Source of the DNA: Arenicola marina
Taxonomy: Eukaryota; Annelida; Polychaeta; Arenicolidae
Assembly (NCBI GenBank): GCA_964019135.1
Contig: OZ025252.1
Location: 49,698,959 to 49,762,958 of the forward strand
DNA length: 64,000 bases
Direction: 5' to 3'
Of this stretch, positions 47,017 through 61,900 are shown in pieces. The number at the start of each line of letters is the position of its first letter. The first letter of the stretch is position 1. The position numbers and the translations under genes were made by a program. The notes beneath the pieces are model-generated. The model did no database searches. It saw only the letters and a program-made list of their open reading frames with translations, and was not told where the DNA came from.

Positions 47017-50000
47017 GGACAGCCGAGGTGTGGACAGTACGGACAGCCGTGGTGTGGACAGTACGGACAGCCGAGGTATGGACAGTGCGGACAGCCGAGG
47101 TGTGGACAATGTGGACAGCCGAGGTGTGGACAGCGGAGGTATGGGCAGTGCGGACAGCCGAGGTGTGGACAGTGTAGGCAGCCGAGGTATGGGCAGTGTG
47201 GACAGTGTGGACAGCCGAGGTTTGGACATTGCGAACAGCCGAGGTTTGGACAGTGTGGAGAGCCGAGGTATGGACAGTGTGGACAACCGAGGTATGGACA
47301 GTGTGGACAGCCGAGGTATGGACAGTGTGGACAGCCGAGGTGTGGACATCGGACAGCCGAGGTATGGACAGCGCGGACAGCCGAGGTGTGGACAGCGCGG
47401 ACAGCCGAGGTGTGGACAGTGCGGACAGCCGAGGTGTGGACAGTGTAGACAGCCGTGGTATGGACAGTGCGGACAGCCGATGTATGGACAGTGCGGACAG
47501 CCGAGGTGTGGACAATGTGGAGAGCCGAGGTATGGACAGTGTGAACAGCCGACGTATGGACAGTGCGGACAGCCGAGGTATGGACAGTGCGGACAGCCGA
47601 GGTGTGGAAAGTGCGGACAGCCGAGGTGTGGACAGTGTGGACAGACGAGGTGTGGACAGCGTAGACAGCCGAGGTGTGGACAATGTGAACAGCCGTGGTG
47701 TGGACAGCCGAGGTATGGACAGTGCGGACAGCCGAGGTGTGGACAGTGTAGACAGCCGAGGTGTGGACAGCCGAGGTATGGACAGTGCGGACAGCCGAGG
47801 TTTGGACAGTGTGGACAGCCGAGGTGTGGACAGCCGAGGTATGGGCACTGCGGACAGTGTGGACAGCCGAGGTGTGGACAGTGTGGACAGCCGAGGTATG
47901 GACAGTGTGGACAGTCGAGGTGTGGACAGTGTGGACAGTGTGGACAGCCGAGGTGTGGACAGTGTGGACAGCCCAGGTATGGACAGAGCGGACAGCCGAG
48001 GTGTGGACAAAGGGAACAGCCGTAGTGTGGACAGCCGAGGTATGGACAGTGCGGACAGCCGAGGTGTGGACAGTGTAGACAGCCGAGGTGTGGACAGCCG
48101 AGGTATGGACAGTGCGGACAGCCGAGGTGTGGACAGTGTGGACAGCCGAGGTGTGGACAGCCGAGGTATGGGCAGTGCGGACAGCCGAGGTGTGGACAGT
48201 GTAGACAGCCGAGGTATGGGCAGTGTGGACAGTGTGGACAGCCGAGGTGTGGACAGTGTGGACAGCCGAGGTATGGACAGTGTGGACAGTCGAGGTGTGG
48301 ACAGTGTGGACAGTGTGGACAGCCCAGGTGTGGACAGTGTGGACAGCCGAGGTATGGACAGTGCGGACAGCCGAGGTGTGGACAGTGTAGACAGCCGAGG
48401 TGTGGACAGCCGAGGTATGGACAGTGCGGACAGCCGAGGTGTGGACAGTGTGGACAGCCGAGGTGTGGACAGCCGAGGTATGAGCAGTGCGGACAGCCGA
48501 GGTGTGGACAGTGTAGACAGCCGAGGTATGGGCAGTGTGGACAGTGTGGACAGCCGAGGTGTGGACAGTGTGGACAGCCGAGGTATGGACAGTGTGGACA
48601 GTCGAGGTGTGGACAGTGTGGACAGTGTGGACAGCCGAGGTGTGGACAGTGTGGACAGCCGAGGTATGGACAGTGTGGACAGCCGAGGTATGGACAGTGC
48701 GGACAGCCGAGGTGTGGACAGTACGGACAGCCGTGGTGTGGACAGTGTGGACAGCCGAGGTATGGACAGTGCGGACAGCCGAGGTGTGGACAGTGTGGAC
48801 AGCCAAGATGTGGACAGTGTGGAAAGCCGAGTTGTTGACAGTGTGGACAGCCGATGCATGGACAGTGTGGACAACCGAGGTATGGACATTGTGGACAGTC
48901 GAGGTATGGACAGTGTGGACAGCCGAGGTGTGGACAGTGTGGACAGCCGAGGTATGGACAGTGTGGACAGCCGAGGTATGGACAGCGCGGACAGCCGAGG
49001 TGTGGAAAGTACGGACAGCCGAGGTGTGGACAGTGTAGACAGCCGAGGTATGGACAGGGCGGACAGCCCAGGTGTGGACAGTGCGGACAGCCGAGGTGTG
49101 GACAGTGTGGACAGCCGAGGTGTGGACAGTGTGGACAGCCAAGGTGTGGACAGTGTAGACAGCCGAGGTGTGGACAATGTGAACAGCCGTGGTGTGGACA
49201 GCCGAGGTATGGACAGTGCGGACAGCCGAGGTTTGGACAGTGTAGACAGCCGAGGTGTGGACAGCCGAGGTATGGACAGCGCGGACAGCCGAGGTGTGGA
49301 CAGTGTGGACAGCCGAGGTGTGGACAGCCGAGGTATGGGCAGTGCGGAAAGTGTGGACAGCCGAGGTGTGGAAAGTACGGACAGCCGAGGTGTGGACAGT
49401 GTAGACAGCCGAGGTATGGACAGTGCGGACAGCCCAGGTGTGGACAGTGCGGACAGCCGAGGTGTGGACAGTGTGGACAGCCGAGGTGTGGACAGTGTGG
49501 ACAGCCGAGGTGTGGACAGTGTAGACAGCCGAGGTGTGGACAATGTGAACAGCCGTGGTGTGGACAGCCGAGGTATGGACAGTGCGGACAGCCGAGGTGT
49601 GGACAGTGTAGACAGCCGAGGTGTGGACAGCCGAGGTATGGACAGTGCGGACAGCCGAGGTTTGGACAGTGTGGACAGCCGAGGTATGGACAGCCGAGGT
49701 GTGGGCAGTGCGGACAGTGTGGACAGCCGAGGTGTGGACAGTGTGGACAGCCGAGGTATGGACAGTGTGGACAGTCGAGGTGTGGACAGTGTGGACAGCC
49801 GAGGTATGGACAGTGCGGACAGCCGAGGTGTGGACAGTACGGACAGCCGTGGTGTGGACAGTACGGACAGCCGAGGTATGGACAGTGCGGACAGCCGAGG
49901 TGTGGACAATGTGGACAGCCGAGGTGTGGACAGCGGAGGTATGGGCAGTGCGGACAGCCGAGGTGTGGACAGTGTAGGCAGCCGAGGTATGGGCAGTGTG

Positions 50001-53000
50001 GACAGTGTGGACAGCCGAGGTTTGGACATTGCGAACAGCCGAGGTTTGGACAGTGTGGAGAGCCGAGGTATGGACAGTGTGGACAACCGAGGTATGGACA
50101 GTGTGGACAACCGAGGTATGGACAGTGTGGACAGCCGAGGTGTGGACATCGGACAGCCGAGGTATGGACAGCGCGGACAGCCGAGGTGTGGACAGCGCGG
50201 ACAGCCGAGGTGTGGACAGTGCGGACAGCCGAGGTGTGGACAGTGTAGACAGCCGTGGTATGGACAGTGCGGACAGCCGATGTATGGACAGTGCGGACAG
50301 CCGAGGTGTGGACAATGTGGAGAGCCGAGGTATGGACAGTGTGAACAGCCGACGTATGGACAGTGCGGACAGCCGAGGTATGGACAGTGCGGACAGCCGA
50401 GGTGTGGAAAGTGCGGACAGCCGAGGTGTGGACAGTGTGGACAGACGAGGTGTGGACAGCGTAGACAGCCGAGGTGTGGACAATGTGAACAGCCGTGGTG
50501 TGGACAGCCGAGGTATGGACAGTGCGGACAGCCGAGGTGTGGACAGTGTAGACAGCCGAGGTGTGGACAGCCGAGGTATGGACAGTGCGGACAGCCGAGG
50601 TGTGGACAGTGTGGACAGCCGAGGTGTGGACAGCCGAGGTATGGGCAGTGCGGACAGCCGAGGTGTGGACAGTGTAGACAGCCGAGGTATGGGCAGTGTG
50701 GACAGTGTGGACAGCCGAGGTGTGGACAGTGTGGACAGCCGAGATATGGACAGTGTGGACAGTCGAGGTGTGGACAGTGTGGACATTGTGGACAGCCGAG
50801 GTGTGGACAGCGTGGACAGCCGAGGTATGGACAGTGTGGACAACCGAGGTATGGACAGTGCGGACAGCCCAGGTGTGGACAGTGCGGACAGCCGAGGTGT
50901 GGACAGTGTAGACAGCCGAGGTGTGGACAGTGTGGACAGCCGAGGTGTGGACAGTGTAGACAGCCGAGGTGTGGACAATGTGAACAGCCGTGGTGTGGAC
51001 AGCGGAGGTATGGACAGTGCGGACAGCCGAGGTGTGGACAGTGTAGACAGCCGAGGTGTGGATAGCCGAGGTATGGACAGTGCGGACAGCCGAGGTGTGG
51101 ACAGTGTGGACAGCCGAGGTGTGGACAGCCGAGGTATGGGCAGTGCGGACAGCCGAGGTGTGGACAGTGTAGACAGCCGAGGTATGGGCAGTGTGGACAG
51201 TGTGGACAGCCGAGATGTGGACAGTGTGGACAGTCGAGGTATGGACAGTGTGGACAGTCGAGGTGTGGACAGTGTGGACAGTGTGGACAGCCGAGGTGTG
51301 GACAGTGTGGACAGCCGAGGTATGGACAGTGTGGACAGCCGAGGTATGGACAGTGCGGACAGCCGAGGTGTGGACAGTACGGACAGCCGTGGTGTGGACA
51401 GTACGGACAGCCGAGGTATGGACAGTGCGGACAGCCGAGGTGTGGACAGTGTGGACAGCCGAGGTGTGGACAGCCGAGGTATGGGCAGTGCGGACAGCCG
51501 AGGTGTGGACAGTGTAGACAGCCGAGGTATGGGGAGTGTGGACAGTGTGGACAGCCGAGGTGTGGACAGTGTGGACAGCCGAGGTATGGACAGTGTGGAC
51601 AGTCGAGGTGTGGACAGTGTGGACAGTGTGGACAGCCGAGGTGTGGACAGTGTGGACAGCCGAGGTATGGACAGTGTGGACAGCCGAGGTATGGACAGTG
51701 CGGACAGCCGTGGTGTGGACAGCCGAGGTATGGACAGTGCGGACAGCCGAGGTGTGGACAGTACGGACAGCCGAGGTGTGGACAGTACGGACAGCCGTGG
51801 TGTGGACAGTGTGGACAGCCGAGGTATGGACAGTGCGGACAGCCGAGGTGTGGACAGTGTGGACAGCCAAGATGTGGACAGTGTGGAAAGCCGAGTTGTT
51901 GACAGTGTGGACAGCCGATGCATGGACAGTGTGGACAACCGAGGTATGGACATTGTGGACAGTCGAGGTATGGACAGTGTGGACAGCCGAGGTGTGGACA
52001 GTGTGGACAGCCGAGGTATGGACAGTGTGGACAGCCGAGGTATGGACAGCGCGGACAGCCGAGGTGTGGAAAGTACGGACAGCCGAGGTGTGGACAGTGT
52101 AGACAGCCGAGGTATGGACAGGGCGGACAGCCCAGGTGTGGACAGTGCGGACAGCCGAGGTGTGGACAGTGTGGACAGCCGAGGTGTGGACAGTGTGGAC
52201 AGCCGAGGTGTGGACAGTGTAGACAGCCGAGGTGTGGACAATGTGAACAGCCGTGGTGTGGACAGCCGAGGTATGGACAGTGCGGACAGCCGAGGTTTGG
52301 ACAGTGTAGACAGCCGAGGTGTGGACAGCCGAGGTATGGACAGCGCGGACAGCCGAGGTGTGGACAGTGTGGACAGCCGAGGTGTGGACAGCCGAGGTAT
52401 GGGCAGTGCGGAAAGTGTGGACAGCCGAGGTGTGGAAAGTACGGACAGCCGAGGTGTGGACAGTGTAGACAGCCGAGGTATGGACAGTGCGGACAGCCCA
52501 GGTGTGGACAGTGCGGACAGCCGAGGTGTGGACAGTGTGGACAGCCGAGGTGTGGACAGTGTGGACAGCCGAGGTGTGGACAGTGTAGACAGCCGAGGTG
52601 TGGACAATGTGAACAGCCGTGGTGTGGACAGCCGAGGTATGGACAGTGCGGACAGCCGAGGTGTGGACAGTGTAGACAGCCGAGGTGTGGACAGCCGAGG
52701 TATGGACAGTGCGGACAGCCGAGGTTTGGACAGTGTGGACAGCCGAGGTGTGGACAGCCGAGGTATGGGCAGTGCGGACAGTGTGGACAGCCGAGGTGTG
52801 GACAGTGTGGACAGCCGAGGTATGGACAGTGTGGACAGTCGAGGTGTGGACAGTGTGGACAGCCGAGGTATGGACAGTGCGGACAGCCGAGGTGTGGACA
52901 GTACGGACAGCCGTGGTGTGGACAGTACGGACAGCCGAGGTATGGACAGTGCGGACAGCCGAGGTGTGGACAATGTGGACAGCCGAGGTGTGGACAGCGG

Positions 53001-55914
53001 AGGTATGGGCAGTGCGGACAGCCGAGGTGTGGACAGTGTAGGCAGCCGAGGTATGGGCAGTGTGGACAGTGTGGACAGCCGAGGTTTGGACATTGCGAAC
53101 AGCCGAGGTTTGGACAGTGTGGAGAGCCGAGGTATGGACAGTGTGGACAACCGAGGTATGGACAGTGTGGACAGCCGAGGTATGGACAGTGTGGACAGCC
53201 GAGGTGTGGACATCGGACAGCCGAGGTATGGACAGCGCGGACAGCCGAGGTGTGGACAGCGCGGACAGCCGAGGTGTGGACAGTGCGGACAGCCGAGGTG
53301 TGGACAGTGTAGACAGCCGTGGTATGGACAGTGCGGACAGCCGATGTATGGACAGTGCGGACAGCCGAGGTGTGGACAATGTGGAGAGCCGAGGTATGGA
53401 CAGTGTGAACAGCCGACGTATGGACAGTGCGGACAGCCGAGGTATGGACAGTGCGGACAGCCGAGGTGTGGAAAGTGCGGACAGCCGAGGTGTGGACAGT
53501 GTGGACAGACGAGGTGTGGACAGCGTAGACAGCCGAGGTGTGGACAATGTGAACAGCCGTGGTGTGGACAGCCGAGGTATGGACAGTGCGGACAGCCGAG
53601 GTGTGGACAGTGTAGACAGCCGAGGTGTGGACAGCCGAGGTATGGACAGTGCGGACAGCCGAGGTGTGGACAGTGTGGACAGCCGAGGTGTGGACAGCCG
53701 AGGTATGGGCAGTGCGGACAGCCGAGGTGTGGACAGAGTAGACAGCCGAGGTATGGGCAGTGTGGACAGTGTGGACAGCCGAGGTGTGGACAGTGTGGAC
53801 AGCCGAGATATGGACAGTGTGGACAGTCGAGGTGTGGACAGTGTGGACATTGTGGACAGCCGAGGTGTGGACAGTGTGGACAGCCGAGGTATGGACAGTG
53901 TGGACAGCCGAGGTATGGACAATGCGGACAGCCGAGGTGTGGAGAGTACGGACAGCCGTGGTGTGGACAGTACGGACAGCCGAGGTATGGACAGTGCGGA
54001 CAGCCGAGGTGTGGACAGTACGGACAGCCGTGGTGTGGACAGTACGGACAGCCGAGGTATGGACAGTGCGGACAGCCGAGGTGTGGACAGTGTGGACAGC
54101 CGAGGTGTGGACAGTGTGGACAGCCGAGTTTTGGACAGTGTGGACAGCCGATGCATGGACAGTGTGGACAACCGAGGTATGGACATTGTGGACAGTCGAG
54201 GTGTGGACAGTGTGGACAGCCGAGGTGTGGACAGTGTGGACAGCCGAGGTATGGACAGTGTGGACAGCCGAGGTATCGACAGCGCGGACAGCCGAGGTGT
54301 GGAAAGTACGGACAGCCGAGGTGTGGACAGTGTAGACAACCGAGGTATGGACAGTGCGGACAGCCCAGGTGTGGACAGTGCGGACAGCCGAGGTGTGGAC
54401 AGTGTAGACAGCCGAGGTGTGGACAGTGTGGACAGCCGAGGTGTGGACAGTGTAGACAGCCGAGGTGTGGACAATGTGAACAGCCGTGGTGTGGACAGCG
54501 GAGGTATGGACAGTGCGGACAGCCGAGGTGTGGACAGTGTAGACAGCCGAGGTGTGGATAGCCGAGGTATGGACAGTGCGGACAGCCGAGGTGTGGACAG
54601 TGTGGACAGCCGAGGTGTGGACAGCCGAGGTATGGGCAGTGCGGACAGCCGAGGTGTGGACAGTGTAGACAGCCGAGGTATGGGCAGTGTGGACAGTGTG
54701 GACAGCCGAGATGTGGACAGTGTGGACAGTCGAGGTATGGACAGTGTGGACAGTCGAGGTGTGGACAGTGTGGACAGTGTGGACAGCCGAGGTGTGGACA
54801 GTGTGGACAGCCGAGGTATGGACAGTGTGGACAGCCGAGGTATGGACAGTGCGGACAGCCGAGGTGTGGACAGTACGGACAGCCGTGGTGTGGACAGTGT
54901 GGACAGCCGAGGTATGGACAGTGCGGACAGCCGAGGTGTGGACAGTGTGGACAGCCGAGGTGTGGACAGCCGAGGTATGGGCAGTGCGGACAGCCGAGGT
55001 GTGGACAGTGTAGACAGCCGAGGTATGGGGAGTGTGGACAGTGTGGACAGCCGAGGTGTGGACAGTGTGGACAGCCGAGGTATGGACAGTGTGGACAGTC
55101 GAGGTGTGGACAGTGTGGACAGTGTGGACAGCCGAGGTGTGGACAGTGTGGACAGCCGAGGTATGGACAGTGTGGACAGCCGAGGTATGGACAGTGCGGA
55201 CAGCCGTGGTGTGGACAGTACGGACAGCCGAGGTGTGGACAGTGTAGACAGCCGAGGTATGGACAGTGCGGACAGCCCAGGTGTGGACAGTGTGGACAGC
55301 CGAGGTATGGACAGTGTGGACAGTCGAGGTGTGGACAGTGTGGACAGTGTGGACAGCCGAGGTGTGGACAGTGTGGACAGCCGAGGTATGGACAGTGTGG
55401 ACAGCCGAGGTATGGACAGTGCGGACAGCCGAGGTGTGGACAGTACGGACAGCCGAGGTGTGGACAGTGTAGACAGCCGAGGTATGGACAGTGCGGACAG
55501 CCCAGGTGTGGACAGTGCGGACAGCCGAGGTGTGGACAGTGTAGACAGCCGAGGTATGGACAGTGCGGACAGCCGATGTATGGACAGTGCGGACAGCCGA
55601 GGTGTGGACAGTGTGGACAGCCGAGGTGTGGACAGTGTAGACAGCCGAGGTGTGGACAATGTGAACAGCCGTGATGTGGACAGCCGAGGTATGGACAGTG
55701 CGGACAGCCGAGGTGTGGACAGTGTAGACAGCCGAGGTGTGGACAGCCGAGGTATGGACAGTGCGGACAGCCGAGGTGTGGACAGTGTGGACAGCCGAGG
55801 TGTGGACAGCCGAGGTATGGGCAGTGCGGACAGCCGAGGTGTGGACAGTGTAGACAGCCGAGGTATGGGCAGTGAGGACATTGGAGGTGTGGACAGTGTA
55901 GACAGCCGAGGTGT
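47017..55914. repeat. 8898-bp HOR, copy 1
   Basis: All landmarks recur at +8898 bp: GGACATCGG at 47344/56242, 50144/59042 and 53208/62106, and ATGCAT at 48854/57752, 51918/60816, 54151/63049. Inside it the GGACATCGG markers are 2800 and 3064 bp apart, then 3034 bp to the first marker of the next copy. The three 2-bp-deletion markers per unit explain why 8898 is a multiple of 3 while 2800 and 3064 are not. Its last ~0.9 kb is the partial X module. Confidence 0.92.
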
Positions 55915-55915
55915 G
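55000..55915. repeat. Module X, partial fourth copy
   Basis: GGGGAGTGTGG, CCGTGATGTGG (near 55672) and GGACATTGGAGG (55876) follow in the same order as in the left half of module X (for example 26.6-27.3 kb). The GTCGAC sites and the CCCAACTATGG variant of the right half are absent: at about 55915 the sequence switches straight to the start of the second 8898-bp HOR copy. It looks like an X copy cut by that duplication junction. Confidence 0.75.
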
Positions 55916-58900
55916 GACAGCCGAGGTGTGGACAGTACGGACAGCCGTGGTGTGGACAGTACGGACAGCCGAGGTATGGACAGTGCGGACAGCCGAGGTG
56001 TGGACAATGTGGACAGCCGAGGTGTGGACAGCGGAGGTATGGGCAGTGCGGACAGCCGAGGTGTGGACAGTGTAGGCAGCCGAGGTATGGGCAGTGTGGA
56101 CAGTGTGGACAGCCGAGGTTTGGACATTGCGAACAGCCGAGGTTTGGACAGTGTGGAGAGCCGAGGTATGGACAGTGTGGACAACCGAGGTATGGACAGT
56201 GTGGACAGCCGAGGTATGGACAGTGTGGACAGCCGAGGTGTGGACATCGGACAGCCGAGGTATGGACAGCGCGGACAGCCGAGGTGTGGACAGCGCGGAC
56301 AGCCGAGGTGTGGACAGTGCGGACAGCCGAGGTGTGGACAGTGTAGACAGCCGTGGTATGGACAGTGCGGACAGCCGATGTATGGACAGTGCGGACAGCC
56401 GAGGTGTGTACAATGTGGAGAGCCGAGGTATGGACAGTGTGAACAGCCGACGTATGGACAGTGCGGACAGCCGAGGTATGGACAGTGCGGACAGCCGAGG
56501 TGTGGAAAGTGCGGACAGCCGAGGTGTGGACAGTGTGGACAGACGAGGTGTGGACAGCGTAGACAGCCGAGGTGTGGACAATGTGAACAGCCGTGGTGTG
56601 GACAGCCGAGGTATGGACAGTGCGGACAGCCGAGGTGTGGACAGTGTAGACAGCCGAGGTGTGGACAGCCGAGGTATGGACAGTGCGGACAGCCGAGGTT
56701 TGGACAGTGTGGACAGCCGAGGTGTGGACAGCCGAGGTATGGGCACTGCGGACAGTGTGGACAGCCGAGGTGTGGACAGTGTGGACAGCCGAGGTATGGA
56801 CAGTGTGGACAGTCGAGGTGTGGACAGTGTGGACAGTGTGGACAGCCGAGGTGTGGACAGTGTGGACAGCCCAGGTATGGACAGAGCGGACAGCCGAGGT
56901 GTGGACAAAGGGAACAGCCGTAGTGTGGACAGCCGAGGTATGGACAGTGCGGACAGCCGAGGTGTGGACAGTGTAGACAGCCGAGGTGTGGACAGCCGAG
57001 GTATGGACAGTGCGGACAGCCGAGGTGTGGACAGTGTGGACAGCCGAGGTGTGGACAGCCGAGGTATGGGCAGTGCGGACAGCCGAGGTGTGGACAGTGT
57101 AGACAGCCGAGGTATGGGCAGTGTGGACAGTGTGGACAGCCGAGGTGTGGACAGTGTGGACAGCCGAGGTATGGACAGTGTGGACAGTCGAGGTGTGGAC
57201 AGTGTGGACAGTGTGGACAGCCCAGGTGTGGACAGTGTGGACAGCCGAGGTATGGACAGTGCGGACAGCCGAGGTGTGGACAGTGTAGACAGCCGAGGTG
57301 TGGACAGCCGAGGTATGGACAGTGCGGACAGCCGAGGTGTGGACAGTGTGGACAGCCGAGGTGTGGACAGCCGAGGTATGAGCAGTGCGGACAGCCGAGG
57401 TGTGGACAGTGTAGACAGCCGAGGTATGGGCAGTGTGGACAGTGTGGACAGCCGAGGTGTGGACAGTGTGGACAGCCGAGGTATGGACAGTGTGGACAGT
57501 CGAGGTGTGGACAGTGTGGACAGTGTGGACAGCCGAGGTGTGGACAGTGTGGACAGCCGAGGTATGGACAGTGTGGACAGCCGAGGTATGGACAGTGCGG
57601 ACAGCCGAGGTGTGGACAGTACGGACAGCCGTGGTGTGGACAGTGTGGACAGCCGAGGTATGGACAGTGCGGACAGCCGAGGTGTGGACAGTGTGGACAG
57701 CCAAGATGTGGACAGTGTGGAAAGCCGAGTTGTTGACAGTGTGGACAGCCGATGCATGGACAGTGTGGACAACCGAGGTATGGACATTGTGGACAGTCGA
57801 GGTATGGACAGTGTGGACAGCCGAGGTGTGGACAGTGTGGACAGCCGAGGTATGGACAGTGTGGACAGCCGAGGTATGGACAGCGCGGACAGCCGAGGTG
57901 TGGAAAGTACGGACAGCCGAGGTGTGGACAGTGTAGACAGCCGAGGTATGGACAGGGCGGACAGCCCAGGTGTGGACAGTGCGGACAGCCGAGGTGTGGA
58001 CAGTGTGGACAGCCGAGGTGTGGACAGTGTGGACAGCCAAGGTGTGGACAGTGTAGACAGCCGAGGTGTGGACAATGTGAACAGCCGTGGTGTGGACAGC
58101 CGAGGTATGGACAGTGCGGACAGCCGAGGTTTGGACAGTGTAGACAGCCGAGGTGTGGACAGCCGAGGTATGGACAGCGCGGACAGCCGAGGTGTGGACA
58201 GTGTGGACAGCCGAGGTGTGGACAGCCGAGGTATGGGCAGTGCGGAAAGTGTGGACAGCCGAGGTGTGGAAAGTACGGACAGCCGAGGTGTGGACAGTGT
58301 AGACAGCCGAGGTATGGACAGTGCGGACAGCCCAGGTGTGGACAGTGCGGACAGCCGAGGTGTGGACAGTGTGGACAGCCGAGGTGTGGACAGTGTGGAC
58401 AGCCGAGGTGTGGACAGTGTAGACAGCCGAGGTGTGGACAATGTGAACAGCCGTGGTGTGGACAGCCGAGGTATGGACAGTGCGGACAGCCGAGGTGTGG
58501 ACAGTGTAGACAGCCGAGGTGTGGACAGCCGAGGTATGGACAGTGCGGACAGCCGAGGTTTGGACAGTGTGGACAGCCGAGGTATGGACAGCCGAGGTGT
58601 GGGCAGTGCGGACAGTGTGGACAGCCGAGGTGTGGACAGTGTGGACAGCCGAGGTATGGACAGTGTGGACAGTCGAGGTGTGGACAGTGTGGACAGCCGA
58701 GGTATGGACAGTGCGGACAGCCGAGGTGTGGACAGTACGGACAGCCGTGGTGTGGACAGTACGGACAGCCGAGGTATGGACAGTGCGGACAGCCGAGGTG
58801 TGGACAATGTGGACAGCCGAGGTGTGGACAGCGGAGGTATGGGCAGTGCGGACAGCCGAGGTGTGGACAGTGTAGGCAGCCGAGGTATGGGCAGTGTGGA

Positions 58901-61900
58901 CAGTGTGGACAGCCGAGGTTTGGACATTGCGAACAGCCGAGGTTTGGACAGTGTGGAGAGCCGAGGTATGGACAGTGTGGACAACCGAGGTATGGACAGT
59001 GTGGACAACCGAGGTATGGACAGTGTGGACAGCCGAGGTGTGGACATCGGACAGCCGAGGTATGGACAGCGCGGACAGCCGAGGTGTGGACAGCGCGGAC
59101 AGCCGAGGTGTGGACAGTGCGGACAGCCGAGGTGTGGACAGTGTAGACAGCCGTGGTATGGACAGTGCGGACAGCCGATGTATGGACAGTGCGGACAGCC
59201 GAGGTGTGGACAATGTGGAGAGCCGAGGTATGGACAGTGTGAACAGCCGACGTATGGACAGTGCGGACAGCCGAGGTATGGACAGTGCGGACAGCCGAGG
59301 TGTGGAAAGTGCGGACAGCCGAGGTGTGGACAGTGTGGACAGACGAGGTGTGGACAGCGTAGACAGCCGAGGTGTGGACAATGTGAACAGCCGTGGTGTG
59401 GACAGCCGAGGTATGGACAGTGCGGACAGCCGAGGTGTGGACAGTGTAGACAGCCGAGGTGTGGACAGCCGAGGTATGGACAGTGCGGACAGCCGAGGTG
59501 TGGACAGTGTGGACAGCCGAGGTGTGGACAGCCGAGGTATGGGCAGTGCGGACAGCCGAGGTGTGGACAGTGTAGACAGCCGAGGTATGGGCAGTGTGGA
59601 CAGTGTGGACAGCCGAGGTGTGGACAGTGTGGACAGCCGAGATATGGACAGTGTGGACAGTCGAGGTGTGGACAGTGTGGACATTGTGGACAGCCGAGGT
59701 GTGGACAGCGTGGACAGCCGAGGTATGGACAGTGTGGACAACCGAGGTATGGACAGTGCGGACAGCCCAGGTGTGGACAGTGCGGACAGCCGAGGTGTGG
59801 ACAGTGTAGACAGCCGAGGTGTGGACAGTGTGGACAGCCGAGGTGTGGACAGTGTAGACAGCCGAGGTGTGGACAATGTGAACAGCCGTGGTGTGGACAG
59901 CGGAGGTATGGACAGTGCGGACAGCCGAGGTGTGGACAGTGTAGACAGCCGAGGTGTGGATAGCCGAGGTATGGACAGTGCGGACAGCCGAGGTGTGGAC
60001 AGTGTGGACAGCCGAGGTGTGGACAGCCGAGGTATGGGCAGTGCGGACAGCCGAGGTGTGGACAGTGTAGACAGCCGAGGTATGGGCAGTGTGGACAGTG
60101 TGGACAGCCGAGATGTGGACAGTGTGGACAGTCGAGGTATGGACAGTGTGGACAGTCGAGGTGTGGACAGTGTGGACAGTGTGGACAGCCGAGGTGTGGA
60201 CAGTGTGGACAGCCGAGGTATGGACAGTGTGGACAGCCGAGGTATGGACAGTGCGGACAGCCGAGGTGTGGACAGTACGGACAGCCGTGGTGTGGACAGT
60301 ACGGACAGCCGAGGTATGGACAGTGCGGACAGCCGAGGTGTGGACAGTGTGGACAGCCGAGGTGTGGACAGCCGAGGTATGGGCAGTGCGGACAGCCGAG
60401 GTGTGGACAGTGTAGACAGCCGAGGTATGGGGAGTGTGGACAGTGTGGACAGCCGAGGTGTGGACAGTGTGGACAGCCGAGGTATGGACAGTGTGGACAG
60501 TCGAGGTGTGGACAGTGTGGACAGTGTGGACAGCCGAGGTGTGGACAGTGTGGACAGCCGAGGTATGGACAGTGTGGACAGCCGAGGTATGGACAGTGCG
60601 GACAGCCGTGGTGTGGACAGCCGAGGTATGGACAGTGCGGACAGCCGAGGTGTGGACAGTACGGACAGCCGAGGTGTGGACAGTACGGACAGCCGTGGTG
60701 TGGACAGTGTGGACAGCCGAGGTATGGACAGTGCGGACAGCCGAGGTGTGGACAGTGTGGACAGCCAAGATGTGGACAGTGTGGAAAGCCGAGTTGTTGA
60801 CAGTGTGGACAGCCGATGCATGGACAGTGTGGACAACCGAGGTATGGACATTGTGGACAGTCGAGGTATGGACAGTGTGGACAGCCGAGGTGTGGACAGT
60901 GTGGACAGCCGAGGTATGGACAGTGTGGACAGCCGAGGTATGGACAGCGCGGACAGCCGAGGTGTGGAAAGTACGGACAGCCGAGGTGTGGACAGTGTAG
61001 ACAGCCGAGGTATGGACAGGGCGGACAGCCCAGGTGTGGACAGTGCGGACAGCCGAGGTGTGGACAGTGTGGACAGCCGAGGTGTGGACAGTGTGGACAG
61101 CCGAGGTGTGGACAGTGTAGACAGCCGAGGTGTGGACAATGTGAACAGCCGTGGTGTGGACAGCCGAGGTATGGACAGTGCGGACAGCCGAGGTTTGGAC
61201 AGTGTAGACAGCCGAGGTGTGGACAGCCGAGGTATGGACAGCGCGGACAGCCGAGGTGTGGACAGTGTGGACAGCCGAGGTGTGGACAGCCGAGGTATGG
61301 GCAGTGCGGAAAGTGTGGACAGCCGAGGTGTGGAAAGTACGGACAGCCGAGGTGTGGACAGTGTAGACAGCCGAGGTATGGACAGTGCGGACAGCCCAGG
61401 TGTGGACAGTGCGGACAGCCGAGGTGTGGACAGTGTGGACAGCCGAGGTGTGGACAGTGTGGACAGCCGAGGTGTGGACAGTGTAGACAGCCGAGGTGTG
61501 GACAATGTGAACAGCCGTGGTGTGGACAGCCGAGGTATGGACAGTGCGGACAGCCGAGGTGTGGACAGTGTAGACAGCCGAGGTGTGGACAGCCGAGGTA
61601 TGGACAGTGCGGACAGCCGAGGTTTGGACAGTGTGGACAGCCGAGGTGTGGACAGCCGAGGTATGGGCAGTGCGGACAGTGTGGACAGCCGAGGTGTGGA
61701 CAGTGTGGACAGCCGAGGTATGGACAGTGTGGACAGTCGAGGTGTGGACAGTGTGGACAGCCGAGGTATGGACAGTGCGGACAGCCGAGGTGTGGACAGT
61801 ACGGACAGCCGTGGTGTGGACAGTACGGACAGCCGAGGTATGGACAGTGCGGACAGCCGAGGTGTGGACAATGTGGACAGCCGAGGTGTGGACAGCGGAG